This document shows, piece by piece, positions 16,501 to 24,358 of a DNA stretch of 37,868 nucleotides (positions within the stretch are counted from its first letter, which is position 1; each line of letters begins with the position of its first letter). This stretch comes from a virus. The DNA lies in the IMG/VR virus record IMGVR_UViG_3300025736_006128, positions 1-37,868 of that record; one strand, 5' to 3'. A program made the translations under genes and the position numbers. The notes under the pieces were generated by a model. The model was not told the DNA's origin and searched no databases. It was given only the letters and a program-made list of their open reading frames with translations.

Positions 16501-17918
16501 TTGTATTGTACCGACCCCTTGGTTGCCTTTTCAATCCGGCCCTGTTGAATATCGTACTGCGATTTTAACTTGTTTAGTTCGTTGAGATTATCACTAATCG
16601 CATCCGTATTCGCCAAAAATTCCTTATGCTGCTCCTGGCTGGCCGCATTCAGCGCCGCAATCGTCGCCACCAGCGCCACCATTATCAGCCCAATCGGCCC
16701 GAAGCTGGTCGCCATCAGCCCGTTCATCGTCTTCAATGCCTTAGCTGCCAGCGTGTAAATCTTGTAAGCCGCGACCAGCGCCCCAATCGTCATCACTGTC
16801 TTGCCCAGGGTTTTGATAATCACCACCAGGGCGTCGTCATGCTCATTCAAAAACGCCAGCGTACTAGTCAGCACCGGCAACAACTCCTGCCCCATCTCAA
16901 TAAAACTCGTCTGGATAACGTTCTTAAAAATATTCCCCTGCGCCGAAAACGTTGCCATCTGCTTTTTAAACGCATCTTCCATGGCCCCGCTGGAATCAGC
17001 CACATCCGCCATGGTTTCCACAAAACCTTCATAATTATTCGTCATGGATAGAATGGCTTTTTTCGCCCGTTTTTCCATGTCCAGCGTACCCAGCGTCATG
17101 GCCTGCTGCTCAACAGTCAACCCGTCCAGCTTCCCGGCCAAATCACCAATCACCGGTTCCAGCCCCCGGAAATTACCCTCGACGTCAAAAACAGCCACGC
17201 CCAGCTTTTCCCACTTCTCGCGGTTTTCCACCATACTGTCAAACGCCCGCGCCAAATACGTCGTCGCGCTTTGGGCCTCAATCCCGCTTTTTGTCACATG
17301 TGCCAAAGAACCATACACATCTTCCAGACTTACCCCCAGCGCTGCCGCTGCCGGCAATACGTTCCCAATCGCATTCCCCATCTGCTCATAGGTCAGCACA
17401 CCCTTCTTCACCGTGGAAAATTGCAAATCATACACCCGCTGCAATTCGCCCATCTCCATACCGTAGGCATTCAGCGTGGCCATTCCGGCCTTCACTGCCA
17501 CATCAACCCCCGTCACCCCGGCCGTGGCCGCCTGTGCCGCCAGGCTCAGCGAACCAATCGCCGTGGACGTATCCGCCCCGGCGGAAATCAAATCATACAG
17601 ACCCGCGGTCAGCGATGTCACCGACGCCGGCACTTCCTTGGCCAGCGCCAGCACCCCGTCCGTCAGCCGCCCGAAATTCCGATCCGACGTATCCAGCAGC
17701 GTGTTGACATTCGCCATTTCCTTTTCAAACTTCGCCGCCGCCGCCACCGAAACCGCAAACGCCGCCGCCCCGGCCAAAAGCGCTACGTTCAGCCCCTTCT
17801 GGATCTTCTGCGCCGTCGCCTCCGACTGCCCTGCAGCAGCCCCCAATTTCTTTGAAAAATCTACATCATACAGCGACAAATACGCGATAATGCTGCCCGC
17901 GCCATTCGGCATATTCAT
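13587..17918 (-). CDS. Tail tape measure protein (TP901-type core)
   Basis: This encodes 1,443 residues from the ATG at 17918 with AAGGA 7 nt upstream; a GTG at 17924 is less likely. After a short helical N-terminus with a hydrophobic stretch (about 46-64), residues 65-330 match the TP901 tape measure core (FEKEMANVNTLLDTSDRNFG; KEVPASVTSLTAGLYDLISAG; KAGMATLNAYG; SLEDVYGSLAHVTKSGIEAQ). A hydrophobic part follows (about 365-430), then long coiled coils. Known members set tail length and pass into the host envelope at infection. At roughly 1.5 angstrom per residue a tail a little over 200 nm long would be expected. Confidence 0.95.
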   Translation of the reverse strand: MNMPNGAGSIIAYLSLYDVDFSKKLGAAAGQSEATAQKIQKGLNVALLAGAAAFAVSVAAAAKFEKEMANVNTLLDTSDRNFGRLTDGVLALAKEVPASVTSLTAGLYDLISAGADTSTAIGSLSLAAQAATAGVTGVDVAVKAGMATLNAYGMEMGELQRVYDLQFSTVKKGVLTYEQMGNAIGNVLPAAAALGVSLEDVYGSLAHVTKSGIEAQSATTYLARAFDSMVENREKWEKLGVAVFDVEGNFRGLEPVIGDLAGKLDGLTVEQQAMTLGTLDMEKRAKKAILSMTNNYEGFVETMADVADSSGAMEDAFKKQMATFSAQGNIFKNVIQTSFIEMGQELLPVLTSTLAFLNEHDDALVVIIKTLGKTVMTIGALVAAYKIYTLAAKALKTMNGLMATSFGPIGLIMVALVATIAALNAASQEQHKEFLANTDAISDNLNELNKLKSQYDIQQGRIEKATKGSVQYKAAVESQAKIQAKFEKILALSGKKLDDYNGSLKDAADDILNIKTDELREKQEGLTAALSALNTLQELRNIGVNESAEDNDRLTSAVARATGALTPYTSGWQRLMVTLGLTKGVTEDLLEKQAAVNKEQKETIDIESQLIALGIQTTAQLEEQKDLWQGYKDSLVETKMTKEGLSKAQVKQLVEYKELDSRIKAINERLVAETDKTKKQTVAVRTLTTDTGALNSVRGKSVTQLEEELALLPVHSDAWYTVRERLEAAKEEYAQIVTEIDETADAIQGLDIKTQAQTETWDLLWASLKGSENSWGAFKATMADTPEMIQAGIAGFGDLTRQIFDLGEIGDGALTLVQNLMQGLLLGGLNPVALGFQAASLALTAFMGKSEEHRYTAEELIESWGVWGDEILATQEAIDSIDTTAPIRLLDAYDDLLQKAMESSAFYKTKGYMDAYNDSLENIADLQERINGFLAAFIFETNFDDVFNALDFLSQKAFDLADYYGAAFDSTGLQQLIADQIRLGEIALVALIPGTQAYRDLQDEIWEAAAAQAVLNGEVETADEYYTKYGITLNVNRKASKEFTGAMIDQTTATTDGAESMKLLDATMEPVPAGLGKITEAAGGTSKALERNAAGFGLLDASMQPLPASLQDTKLGIDGTNESLDYHNMALRVANTAWGGFDIDWGDNYSDMIGSFGGFNTDLESALGLLDDINYFKVDLDATSADEQLGQLIFKMRAYVGEMDPSSQAYMDAMSALLGLESQFTAIGGEIPTDQTGDFFETAENGPMNGWGIPTAMSTLLSGVERLTAAIANISPETYQAGKQLTRDTALPTTTGGNPNFIKAHNGMLAGNELLAVLRNDEAVIPPDVTRMYSKPAWERFIESGDVMALVAGLTGSLPRFHRGRDVAPTEAPMPTIFQPFSAASVEAVGDSSGAGAVQQERNVQVMVNNPGPETYLDVFYSTGEKWLADRERNSVTVNHFRD

Positions 17919-17961
17919 ATCCACATCCTTGTGGTTTTTGCGTTACATCCTGTCCTGCTTT

Positions 17962-18110
17962 TATTCCCCCTTTGAAGGGGGCGGGGTTTCGCTTGCGAAA
18001 CCTCGGGGGATGTTCTCCCCGTTCACCTCTCACCATTTCTGAACTAATGTTGATATCTTGAAATCCCCCTTTGAAGGGGGTGGCTCCACACAGTGGAGAC
18101 GGAGGATGTT
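17962..18110. repeat. Two A repeats with an E half-site
   Basis: A copies are at 17962-18014 (GGTTTCGC/GCGAAACC hairpin) and 18060-18110. The E half-site AACTAATGTTGATAT lies at 18044-18058, directly before the second A. Confidence 0.85.
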
Positions 18111-18118
18111 CCTCCCCC

Positions 18119-18484
18119 TCACAAAATCAACTTCACCTTCACCGACGCCTCCCCCTCTTCATACACCGCCGCCAACTCCTTTTCCGGCACCTTCAGCTTT
18201 TCGCACACCGTCCGCCAATCCGTTTTCAATGTCGAACACCGTTCAATCACATTAAACGGCGGCTTATGCGGCTCCGCCGCTTTGGCATAATCATATTTCC
18301 CGCGGCCCTTACTGTACGTCGCCCGCACATTCTCCACCGTCACCGTCTGCTTTAATTGCAGCACATTCGCCCGAATTTCCTCTTCCAGTGCCCGCATTTG
18401 CAACCGCAACGCCTCCCAGCGCCGCATCTTTTCCGCCAACTCCGGTGCCACCGGCATCACAATCTTAATTATCTTCTTCGCCAT
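18119..18484 (-). CDS. Small helical protein between chaperone and tape measure genes
   Basis: This encodes 121 residues from the ATG at 18484, chosen for the GGAGG 6 nt upstream. Residues about 12-52 are one long charged helix (ELAEKMRRWEALRLQMRAL) that fits a coiled coil, followed by a mixed domain (KGRGKYDYAKAAEPHKPPFN). It sits between the tail assembly chaperone and tape measure genes, where extra chaperone-like proteins occur. No family is recognised. Confidence 0.65.
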   Translation of the reverse strand: MAKKIIKIVMPVAPELAEKMRRWEALRLQMRALEEEIRANVLQLKQTVTVENVRATYSKGRGKYDYAKAAEPHKPPFNVIERCSTLKTDWRTVCEKLKVPEKELAAVYEEGEASVKVKLIL

Positions 18485-18492
18485 CAAACCCC

Positions 18493-18684
18493 TCCCCGGG
18501 AACGTCGTTCTCCCGAACGACGGCTCTTATCTTTTTCTCTTATCTTTTCTCTTCCAGTGCCTCAACTTGGTCACCTTATCTATAAGGCGACCAAAAACAA
18601 TAGCGCAGACTGAAGGACAACCCTTCCATTCTAAACCTGAAAACTGCCGCCGGCCGTGTCATGTCGAGCGTAGTCGAGACACGA
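18493..18684. repeat. B variant and C repeat
   Basis: B variant at 18493-18523 has its hairpin changed to GTCGTT/AACGAC. C at 18658-18684 carries TGTCGAGCGTAGTCGAGA. The rest of the gap to 18708 is pyrimidine-rich and holds no gene. Confidence 0.75.
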
Positions 18685-18708
18685 TACACCAGCCACACCA
18701 CCACCCTC

Positions 18709-19496
18709 TCATTTAAAAACAATCCGCGTCCGCTTCCGCGCTGGCGCAAACAGCGACTTAATATGGTCTTTCCGCTTTCGTTGTGAATTTATCAGCGACG
18801 TTCCCAGCGCATCCGTCATCAGCTTAATAAATTTCGGCATATGCTCACTCACGACCTCCAGCAGCTGACCGTGCTGATTCTTCACGTGTTCCAGCCCCAG
18901 TTTCATAAATTCGAACCGCAGCGGATCTTCCATGTCCGCCAGCATGTCCGGGTCCCACGGCCCCCGACTGTATCCCAGCCGTTCGGCCAGCGCGCACTGG
19001 AGTTGAAACTGCCCCCAGCTCGCGCTGTCGATTAGTTTGGGGCAATTTCCTCAACTTCCTTGTCCCGTTCGTCCTTTTTGACCTTCAGCGCATCCTGGGC
19101 CTTTGTCATGGCATCCAGCGCCTTTTCATTTTCATTGATGTGTTTATAAAAATCCTCCACATCCCGCTCAGACCGCAAAAACTTCCGCAACCCATTGTCC
19201 GTCTCTTCGAACAACGTTTCCTGCAGCAGATACGCGTAAATCAACCCGCCCTTTTTCTGCTGAATCGTTTTGTTTTCCTGCAGTGACTTCAAAAAACCGG
19301 CATCCGATTCCTTGTTATTCCCCTTACTCAACTCCGCGATTTTTTTCTCCGCCCGCAACGTCACATCGCCCAACACACTTGCCGACGCCTGTTTCATCAC
19401 CAACGACACGACATCATCACCCACCGGCAAATCAAAATCAACCTGCAATAAATTATGACCCGCATTTGCTTTCCGAATTGCATCCATCCCGTTCAT
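18709..19496 (-). CDS. Frameshifted tail assembly chaperone (G-T-like fusion)
   Basis: The second frame (about 19040 down to 18709) has no start of its own. It reads LIDSASWGQFQLQCALAER, GPWDPDMLADMEDP and a basic C-terminus. It lies in the -1 frame relative to the upstream gene, whose last codons are gcC CCA AAC TAA, with the slippery heptamer CCCAAAC at 19041-19035. A -1 slip there bypasses the stop and joins the two, as in the lambda G/GT chaperones. The fusion would have about 262 residues. Position upstream of the tape measure gene is exactly that of known examples, where such proteins coat the tape measure during tail assembly. Confidence 0.85.
19032..19496 (-). CDS. Tail assembly chaperone, unshifted (G-like) product
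   Basis: This encodes 154 residues from the ATG at 19496 with AAGGAG 7-8 nt upstream; the longer open frame to 19661 has no ribosome site at its start. It reads MNGMDAIRKANAGHN, then a domain with QASASVLGDVTLRAEKKIAEL, and a highly charged helical end (KDERDKEVEEIAPN). It ends at TAA right after the slippery heptamer, so most ribosomes make this short form and some make the fusion. The ratio of the two forms matters in known phages. Confidence 0.85.
   Translation of the reverse strand: MNGMDAIRKANAGHNLLQVDFDLPVGDDVVSLVMKQASASVLGDVTLRAEKKIAELSKGNNKESDAGFLKSLQENKTIQQKKGGLIYAYLLQETLFEETDNGLRKFLRSERDVEDFYKHINENEKALDAMTKAQDALKVKKDERDKEVEEIAPN
19035..19041 (-). promoter_or_regulatory. -1 ribosomal frameshift site CCCAAAC
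   Basis: The heptamer is in the X-XXY-YYZ register of the upstream frame (C CCA AAC) and touches the stop TAA. The -1 frame is open for about 110 codons after it. Confidence 0.85.
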
Positions 19497-19509
19497 AGCA
19501 CTCTCCTTG

Positions 19510-19764
19510 TTATCGGTTATCAATTGCATCAAAAAATTCACGCTTCGTTTGCACCACCTTACGCCGGAACTCTTCCAGCGTAAACGAAATAGCCCCGCAC
19601 TGGACCACACATTTATCCAGTGACGGGGCTTCAATATCTGTTTCAAAATGCGCCACCGCAATCAGCTGACCGCCAGAAGCCCGGACAACGTCAATATCCG
19701 GATCCTCACCAGTCATCACCCGTTGCAATGCGACTTTGTATAAATTGCTAATCGGTTTTAACAT
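19510..19764 (-). CDS. Small protein between tail tube and chaperone genes
   Basis: This encodes 84 residues from an ATG preceded by AAAGGAG. It is a compact soluble protein (VRASGGQLIAVAHFETDIEAP; ISFTLEEFRRKVV). The next gene starts 13 nt further on, so the two are cotranscribed. It may be a further tail chaperone or tube accessory. Family unknown. Confidence 0.65.
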   Translation of the reverse strand: MLKPISNLYKVALQRVMTGEDPDIDVVRASGGQLIAVAHFETDIEAPSLDKCVVQCGAISFTLEEFRRKVVQTKREFFDAIDNR

Positions 19765-19825
19765 ACCGCACTCTCCTTTATTTCTCTATTAAGGGCGCGG
19801 CCCATCAGAACCGCGCCCCCATCAA

Positions 19826-20620
19826 TTAAGCAGTCACTTTAAAATAGCCAATTTCCGTCTTTTCACCCGTGGCGGCCGCTGTAGTAGCGGTTACCGTACC
19901 GGCACTTTCAGAAAAACCGGAAAGCTGTTGCACACCTTCATCAGCACTGGCAGCATAAACCTTCACAAACGCCAGGGTTTCAGTTAACAGCAAGTGCCGT
20001 GAAGCCTTACCCGAACCCACCATATTCAGCGGCGTACCGCTCAGCACCAGCGCCGTAGTGGAAGCATCGCCCGCGAACATATCCACCACAAACTCAACCG
20101 GTGAACTGGCCGGCAGCGGCGGGAAATACGTTTTAAACGGAATCGACATTTCCGGAGAAGCATCTTCCTGCCAGCTTTTAGATCCGGACAAATCAAGAAT
20201 CATGTCCACAATAATCGTGGATCCCTGAATAGCACCCGCTTCGGTACGATTAAGAATTTCCATGTGCCCGGCCACAAAATCGGAATTTTCATAGGCCGGA
20301 ACCAGCGCGTGATCCGTACCGGCCGTCCACCCGCGCAACGTTGCCAACAGCTCTTCCCGCTCCACCGTATTCACGGTAAGACTACCATTCCATACCGGCA
20401 GTCGCTTGTAAGTTTTTCGCTTATTGCCCTGGCCAATCTGCTTGACCTCAACTTCTTCCACACTGGGCTCACCGTATTCAATCGCCGTAATACCTGGTAA
20501 ATTTACCACTGTTGCCGGCGCGGCGACGGTTTGGCCACACGCCCACCAGCGGGTTAATCCGTCGCGGCCATAACTTAACTGGTCAATTCCAGCAGCATCT
20601 AAAAACTCAGTTCTGGACAT
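19826..20620 (-). CDS. Major tail (tube) protein
   Basis: This encodes 264 residues from an ATG preceded by AGGAGG. The assignment rests on context and shape: it lies between the tail terminator and the chaperone/tape measure genes, has no transmembrane segment, and is beta-rich with an N-terminal tail-tube-like domain (ATVVNLPGITAIEYGEPSVE; LPVWNGSLTVN). The C-terminal 90 residues (VVDMFAGDASTTALVLSGTP onward) look like a second Ig-like domain, a common addition to tube proteins. Confidence 0.75.
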   Translation of the reverse strand: MSRTEFLDAAGIDQLSYGRDGLTRWWACGQTVAAPATVVNLPGITAIEYGEPSVEEVEVKQIGQGNKRKTYKRLPVWNGSLTVNTVEREELLATLRGWTAGTDHALVPAYENSDFVAGHMEILNRTEAGAIQGSTIIVDMILDLSGSKSWQEDASPEMSIPFKTYFPPLPASSPVEFVVDMFAGDASTTALVLSGTPLNMVGSGKASRHLLLTETLAFVKVYAASADEGVQQLSGFSESAGTVTATTAAATGEKTEIGYFKVTA

Positions 20621-20640
20621 CCTGTCCTCCTGTTATTCCA

Positions 20641-21141
20641 TTATTTCAAAAACGTGACTATTAATTCGCACCGAAATTCTTTGATATCCGTAACCGCCCG
20701 AATAATCCGCGGCCCCTGTATATTCTGCACCCGCACGCCCTCACCCGCCAGCGTGGTTGCGCTGACCGTCGTTCCGCTCAGCGATAAATCAAAAGTCGCC
20801 ACCGCGCTCACATTGCTTTTTTTGAAAAAATCCAGCACCGTGGATGCCATCACATTCAGTTCCTGTTCCGAACCCGTTTTCCGATCATCCCAAAAGCCAA
20901 TCTTAATTTCCCACCGACTTGCACCCCGCAAACCACCACCCACGCTACCGACACCCTGCCCCACAATCATCGGCGGTCCCACATGAATCACCGGCTTATC
21001 CAGCTCTTCCAGCACATCGCCCATCGGGAAATTGTAAATCACATCCCAGCGACTCCACGGCGCGGCCGCCTGCTGGCCACGCAACAGCTTCACAAACACC
21101 TGCTGCAAATCATCAATTATGTGATCATCACGAATATTCAT
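20641..21141 (-). CDS. Tail terminator/completion-like protein
   Basis: This encodes 166 residues. The start ATG follows directly on the upstream stop (TAG-ATG). The N-terminal helix (DDHIIDDLQQVFVKLLRG) and the segment RWEIKIGFWDDRKTGSEQEL with a C-terminal EFRCELIVTFLK strand fit tail terminator proteins of siphoviruses in size and order. Such proteins cap the tail tube and join it to the head. Identification is by position and general pattern. Confidence 0.65.
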   Translation of the reverse strand: MNIRDDHIIDDLQQVFVKLLRGQQAAAPWSRWDVIYNFPMGDVLEELDKPVIHVGPPMIVGQGVGSVGGGLRGASRWEIKIGFWDDRKTGSEQELNVMASTVLDFFKKSNVSAVATFDLSLSGTTVSATTLAGEGVRVQNIQGPRIIRAVTDIKEFRCELIVTFLK

Positions 21142-21621
21142 CTACTTTTTCAACCCCAGCCCAAAATCACAAACATCCGTTCCAATAACATCCGCCATCA
21201 CGGCCAGCGTCTCATCACGCTTCAAACTTGTTGCCTCGGACATAAAAGGCCGGGCCTCCATTAGCTTCGTCCCGTCATGCACATGCGGCGCGTAAGGCGC
21301 AATCGTTTCATCCGCGTAAACAATGCCGTATTCACCGGCTTGCAAATTCTTAATCGCCCGCCGTAACTGTGCCAACTGCACCGGCACCGGCAGCTCACCC
21401 GCGTTCGTTTTCGGCCCACGCACAAAGTGCTGACCGCCACGCGGCCCTGTTTCCATCCCGTACGCCGGCCCGGATACGTTCTTAATAGCCTCTTTCTGCA
21501 CAATCTGAATACCTAACCGTATCGCCCGAACCCGTGCCTTCATCTGCGCCGCCTGGGCTTTTTTTACCCGGTTCAGCCAACTGTTCACATCCACTCGCAT
21601 CATCTGTTTTGGTCCGGCCAT
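21142..21621 (-). CDS. HK97 gp10-like head-tail joining protein
   Basis: This encodes 159 residues from the ATG at 21621, which overlaps the upstream stop as TAATG. The N-terminus is a basic helix (VKKAQAAQMKARVRAIRLG) and the C-terminal half has APHVHDGTKLMEARPFMSEA, the signature of HK97 gp10-type proteins (a Y/H...G motif then ARPFM). Known members act at the neck between head and tail. Confidence 0.85.
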   Translation of the reverse strand: MAGPKQMMRVDVNSWLNRVKKAQAAQMKARVRAIRLGIQIVQKEAIKNVSGPAYGMETGPRGGQHFVRGPKTNAGELPVPVQLAQLRRAIKNLQAGEYGIVYADETIAPYAPHVHDGTKLMEARPFMSEATSLKRDETLAVMADVIGTDVCDFGLGLKK

Positions 21622-22136
21622 TACTCCACCCGCTTCAAAATGCACACCTGCGCCAATACCTGGCCGGAACTGGTTTCAAAATACTCCACCACGTGCCGGC
21701 ACACATAGTATTTTGATTTAAAATTAATCGTATCAGACGTCTCAACCAGCGGGTTCATGTCAAACCAAACGCCCGTATTCGTCACCACCCCAACCATCAG
21801 CAAATCGTCTTTCTGCATCTCACCAATGACCGTGGCCAGCTCCTTACTGCGTGCCGCGTACCAGGTCTGGCCCTGTGCCGTTACCATATAAGCCAACAGC
21901 GTGGTTTCGGTGGTCGTGGTATCAATAATCTCGCGCCCCTGGCAATCTTCCGCCGTCAGATGCGCCGCATGCCAGCCCGGCGAATACGCCCCCCGTTCCG
22001 CCAGACACGGACACGCTGTACCGGTCTTTTGTGTCAGCGTTACCGGCATCCCGTTACGCTTAATATCCCACCGCCACCGTTCTTTGTTGGTCATCTTTTC
22101 AAGCCTGTTTTGAACACTATGAGAATAAAGAGACAT
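21621..22136 (-). CDS. Head-closure-position protein
   Basis: This encodes 171 residues from the ATG at 22136, chosen because it overlaps the upstream gene least; an in-frame ATG at 22148 exists. It contains a Cys pair (ACPCLAERGAYSPGWHAAHL) with a later C and H, possibly a metal site, and a beta-rich C-terminal half (DDLLMVGVVTNTGVWFDMNP). It sits between the connector and gp10-like genes, where head-closure proteins are found. No family motif is certain. Confidence 0.6.
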   Translation of the reverse strand: MSLYSHSVQNRLEKMTNKERWRWDIKRNGMPVTLTQKTGTACPCLAERGAYSPGWHAAHLTAEDCQGREIIDTTTTETTLLAYMVTAQGQTWYAARSKELATVIGEMQKDDLLMVGVVTNTGVWFDMNPLVETSDTINFKSKYYVCRHVVEYFETSSGQVLAQVCILKRVE

Positions 22137-22584
22137 TGTCCGGAGCATCCCGTAAATTTAAATTTGAATCGTCCACACCGTCAGTTTCATAATCCGCACC
22201 ACCCGTCACCCCGCCATATGCCGCGAACGTAATCGCCCCTGCCTGCAGCAGCTTCTCATACGCCTCGTTTCGATATGCCTGCACCTGATGAATCCGCTCG
22301 TCCGCCTTTACCCGCGCCGACTCGAATGGCCCCACCGTAAAATCCTCCACCGGTGGGTTCCCCACATACGCCGCAGCCGAAAAGAGAATTTCCGCGATAT
22401 CCACCAGCGTTTGCTTATAGGCCACCAAATCTGCGTACGTCACCGAACCGTCCGCCAGAATAGCAGCAACCTCCGCCTCAGCTGCCGGAATATACACCTT
22501 ACTATTCAGCGTGGCGTCCGTAACCTCATTTTCATCCATCCGCAGCTTGGCCCGTACATCAGCCGGTGTAATCCGATAGCTCAT
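22117..22584 (-). CDS. Head-tail connector/adaptor protein
   Basis: This encodes 155 residues from an ATG with AAGGA upstream. It is mostly helical, starting SYRITPADVRAKLRMDENEV, then a helix bundle (YIPAAEAEVAAILADG; LVDIAEILFSAAAYVGN). That matches the general make-up of gp6/gp15-type connectors that bind under the portal. It is the first of a run of overlapping neck genes. Confidence 0.75.
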   Translation of the reverse strand: MSYRITPADVRAKLRMDENEVTDATLNSKVYIPAAEAEVAAILADGSVTYADLVAYKQTLVDIAEILFSAAAYVGNPPVEDFTVGPFESARVKADERIHQVQAYRNEAYEKLLQAGAITFAAYGGVTGGADYETDGVDDSNLNLRDAPDNVSLFS

Positions 22585-22640
22585 TCAGTTTTCCTTGTTT
22601 TCGCCTCGTAGAGACGCGTTGCACGCGTCTTCCCGCAACC

Positions 22641-22769
22641 ATCAACTTTAGGCAACTAATGTTGATATCTTGAAATTCCCCTTTGAAGGGGGTGGTTTCG
22701 CCCCCGGCGAAAGCAGGGGATGTCTAACAGCAATTCCCCTGGGAACGCCGATCTCCGTATCGGCAGCTC
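22641..22769. repeat. Composite E-A-B repeat
   Basis: E at 22641-22669 (CAACTTTAG ... CTAATGTTG), A at 22675-22723 with a TTTCGCC/GGCGAAA hairpin, B at 22738-22769, then TCTATCTCTTATCTTTT. The gap (22585-22845) also has short GACGCGT inverted copies near 22610-22630 and 22798-22835. Confidence 0.85.
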
Positions 22770-22845
22770 TATCTCTTATCTTTTCCACACCATAGAGACA
22801 CGCCGCAACGTATCTAAATTACAACGCGTCTCTACCTGAGATTAT

Positions 22846-23955
22846 TTAATAATCGCCAAGATTCAGCCAGAACAATGTTGCGGTACCAGATACCCACATG
22901 GTATCATTCGCGCTGCAATCGTCGGCTGCAATGGCAAAATTTAAAAAGGCGTCTTTTGCCCCGGTATGCCCATCAAAAGAGGCCATCGTGGCGTTATACC
23001 CGTTTATTGTTTTCAATCCCCCAGCAAAATCACCTTCAACCTTGTTTACCAGGTCTTGCTCGGTTGTTGATAGTTCCTCGTTGTCGGTGGCTGTCGTTAC
23101 CGTTCCGATCCCAACGTCCTCGGTAGCGTCATCGGCAATTCCGCCATAAGCAGCGGCAAGAGAAAGATTCAAAACAGAACCGAAGTACTGTAAAAACCCT
23201 TCTGGAAAATCATGGATTTTTACCGAACCATGCGCCCCGGCTGCACCGGCATCAGTAATTACGACTGCCAGCGAATCAAAGGTTATTGTCGTTTTATTCA
23301 TAGCATCAACGACGTTTGCGGATGACATTCCTATTCCGGTAACACCACCAGCGGCAACATATCCCAGCGTCGCACCGCCGTCATCAGCGGCATCCAAACG
23401 CCCGGAATAGGTAACAACACCCGTGCCCTTTGGCGTAATATTAATATCAATATTCGAATCAGTCCCATCAGCTTCCAAAGTAGTCCCGGTCAGCGTAACC
23501 GCAGCCGCGGCAACGTTGGTATCGAATGTCGTACCGTTTACGGTGGTGCTGTTTACGGTCGTACCATTTACGGTGGTGCTTGTCAAGGTCGTAATGGTCG
23601 TGGCGGCAATCGTCCCGCCTTCAACATTGTCACCGCTTATCTGGTTATCAGCCAGCGTCAGCGTTCCGGCAGATACGTCCAGCGTTTTTCCGGCGCCAAC
23701 CGTAATGTCAGATCCGGCAATAGTTACATAACTCACTGTTCCGCTGTCAATATCAACACTTGTCAGCGTCGGTGCCGTCAGCGTCTTCCGCGCCATCGTT
23801 TCCGTCACATACTTCAAACAATGCCGCACTTCAGCCATACCGTACTTACCGAACGTTTTCGGATAACTCGTCCGCGTACTCGGGTAAATTGCCGCGAAAG
23901 CCGCCACCGTAAAAATCAGCAGAATCCCGACAATACCCCATTTTTTTAATTTCAT
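22846..23955 (-). CDS. Signal-peptide protein with Thr/Asn repeats in the head module
   Basis: This encodes 369 residues. The N-terminus (LKKWGIVGILLIFTVAAFAA) is a typical signal peptide or membrane anchor. Residues about 50-150 are low-complexity strands with repeated NGTT/NSTT (around 128-143), and the C-terminal 100 residues form a distinct domain ending DCSANDTMWVSGTATLFWLN. The ATG overlaps the upstream stop by 4 nt (ATGA), so it is translationally coupled to head genes. An exported protein in this position is odd. It may be a decoration or fibre protein with an unusual hydrophobic start. Confidence 0.7.
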   Translation of the reverse strand: MKLKKWGIVGILLIFTVAAFAAIYPSTRTSYPKTFGKYGMAEVRHCLKYVTETMARKTLTAPTLTSVDIDSGTVSYVTIAGSDITVGAGKTLDVSAGTLTLADNQISGDNVEGGTIAATTITTLTSTTVNGTTVNSTTVNGTTFDTNVAAAAVTLTGTTLEADGTDSNIDINITPKGTGVVTYSGRLDAADDGGATLGYVAAGGVTGIGMSSANVVDAMNKTTITFDSLAVVITDAGAAGAHGSVKIHDFPEGFLQYFGSVLNLSLAAAYGGIADDATEDVGIGTVTTATDNEELSTTEQDLVNKVEGDFAGGLKTINGYNATMASFDGHTGAKDAFLNFAIAADDCSANDTMWVSGTATLFWLNLGDY

Positions 23956-24290
23956 GATTTGCGTCCCTTCGCTGTTGCTTTTGCGCTGCGTTGGTGCGTG
24001 GTCCGTGGTATCACCTTTGCCGGCTCAGCCGCTGGTTCTGCCTTCAGCTCCAGCTCCGCCGGTATTGGTGCCTGAACGGGATCAATAGTCGGCTCAGCCA
24101 CATCCAGCACCCGATAACGCCCGTCAACCAGTTCCGCCTCATGCCGCCAGAACCGATTATTCGGAACGTCTTTCAGGATCACCGTGCCGCCATTTTTTTT
24201 GATAGCCGTCCAACTGACCCGGATTTCATAATTCGGACCAATCTTATGAACCGCACCCCTCGCAATCGCCGTGAATGTTTTTTCGTGCAT
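23952..24290 (-). CDS. Small head-module protein with Pro/Ala-rich tail
   Basis: This encodes 112 residues from the ATG at 24290, which has AAAGG about 8 nt upstream; an ATG at 24299 lacks one. The first 70 residues are a small beta domain (FTAIARGAVHKIGPNYEIRV; GTVILKDVPNNRFW). The rest is a P/A/E-rich linker ending in a basic stretch (HQRSAKATAKGRKS). It lies just after the capsid gene. Function unknown. Confidence 0.65.
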   Translation of the reverse strand: MHEKTFTAIARGAVHKIGPNYEIRVSWTAIKKNGGTVILKDVPNNRFWRHEAELVDGRYRVLDVAEPTIDPVQAPIPAELELKAEPAAEPAKVIPRTTHQRSAKATAKGRKS

Positions 24291-24358
24291 TAAAATCACC
24301 TTTCATTCTCAAAGAAATGCACCGCCATATGCGGTGCATTTCATCATTACGTGCGATA

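Noticed and set aside
13833-17855. Long plus-strand frames opposite the tape measure gene
   Set aside because: They are arginine/histidine/proline-rich shadows caused by GC-rich codons on the minus strand.
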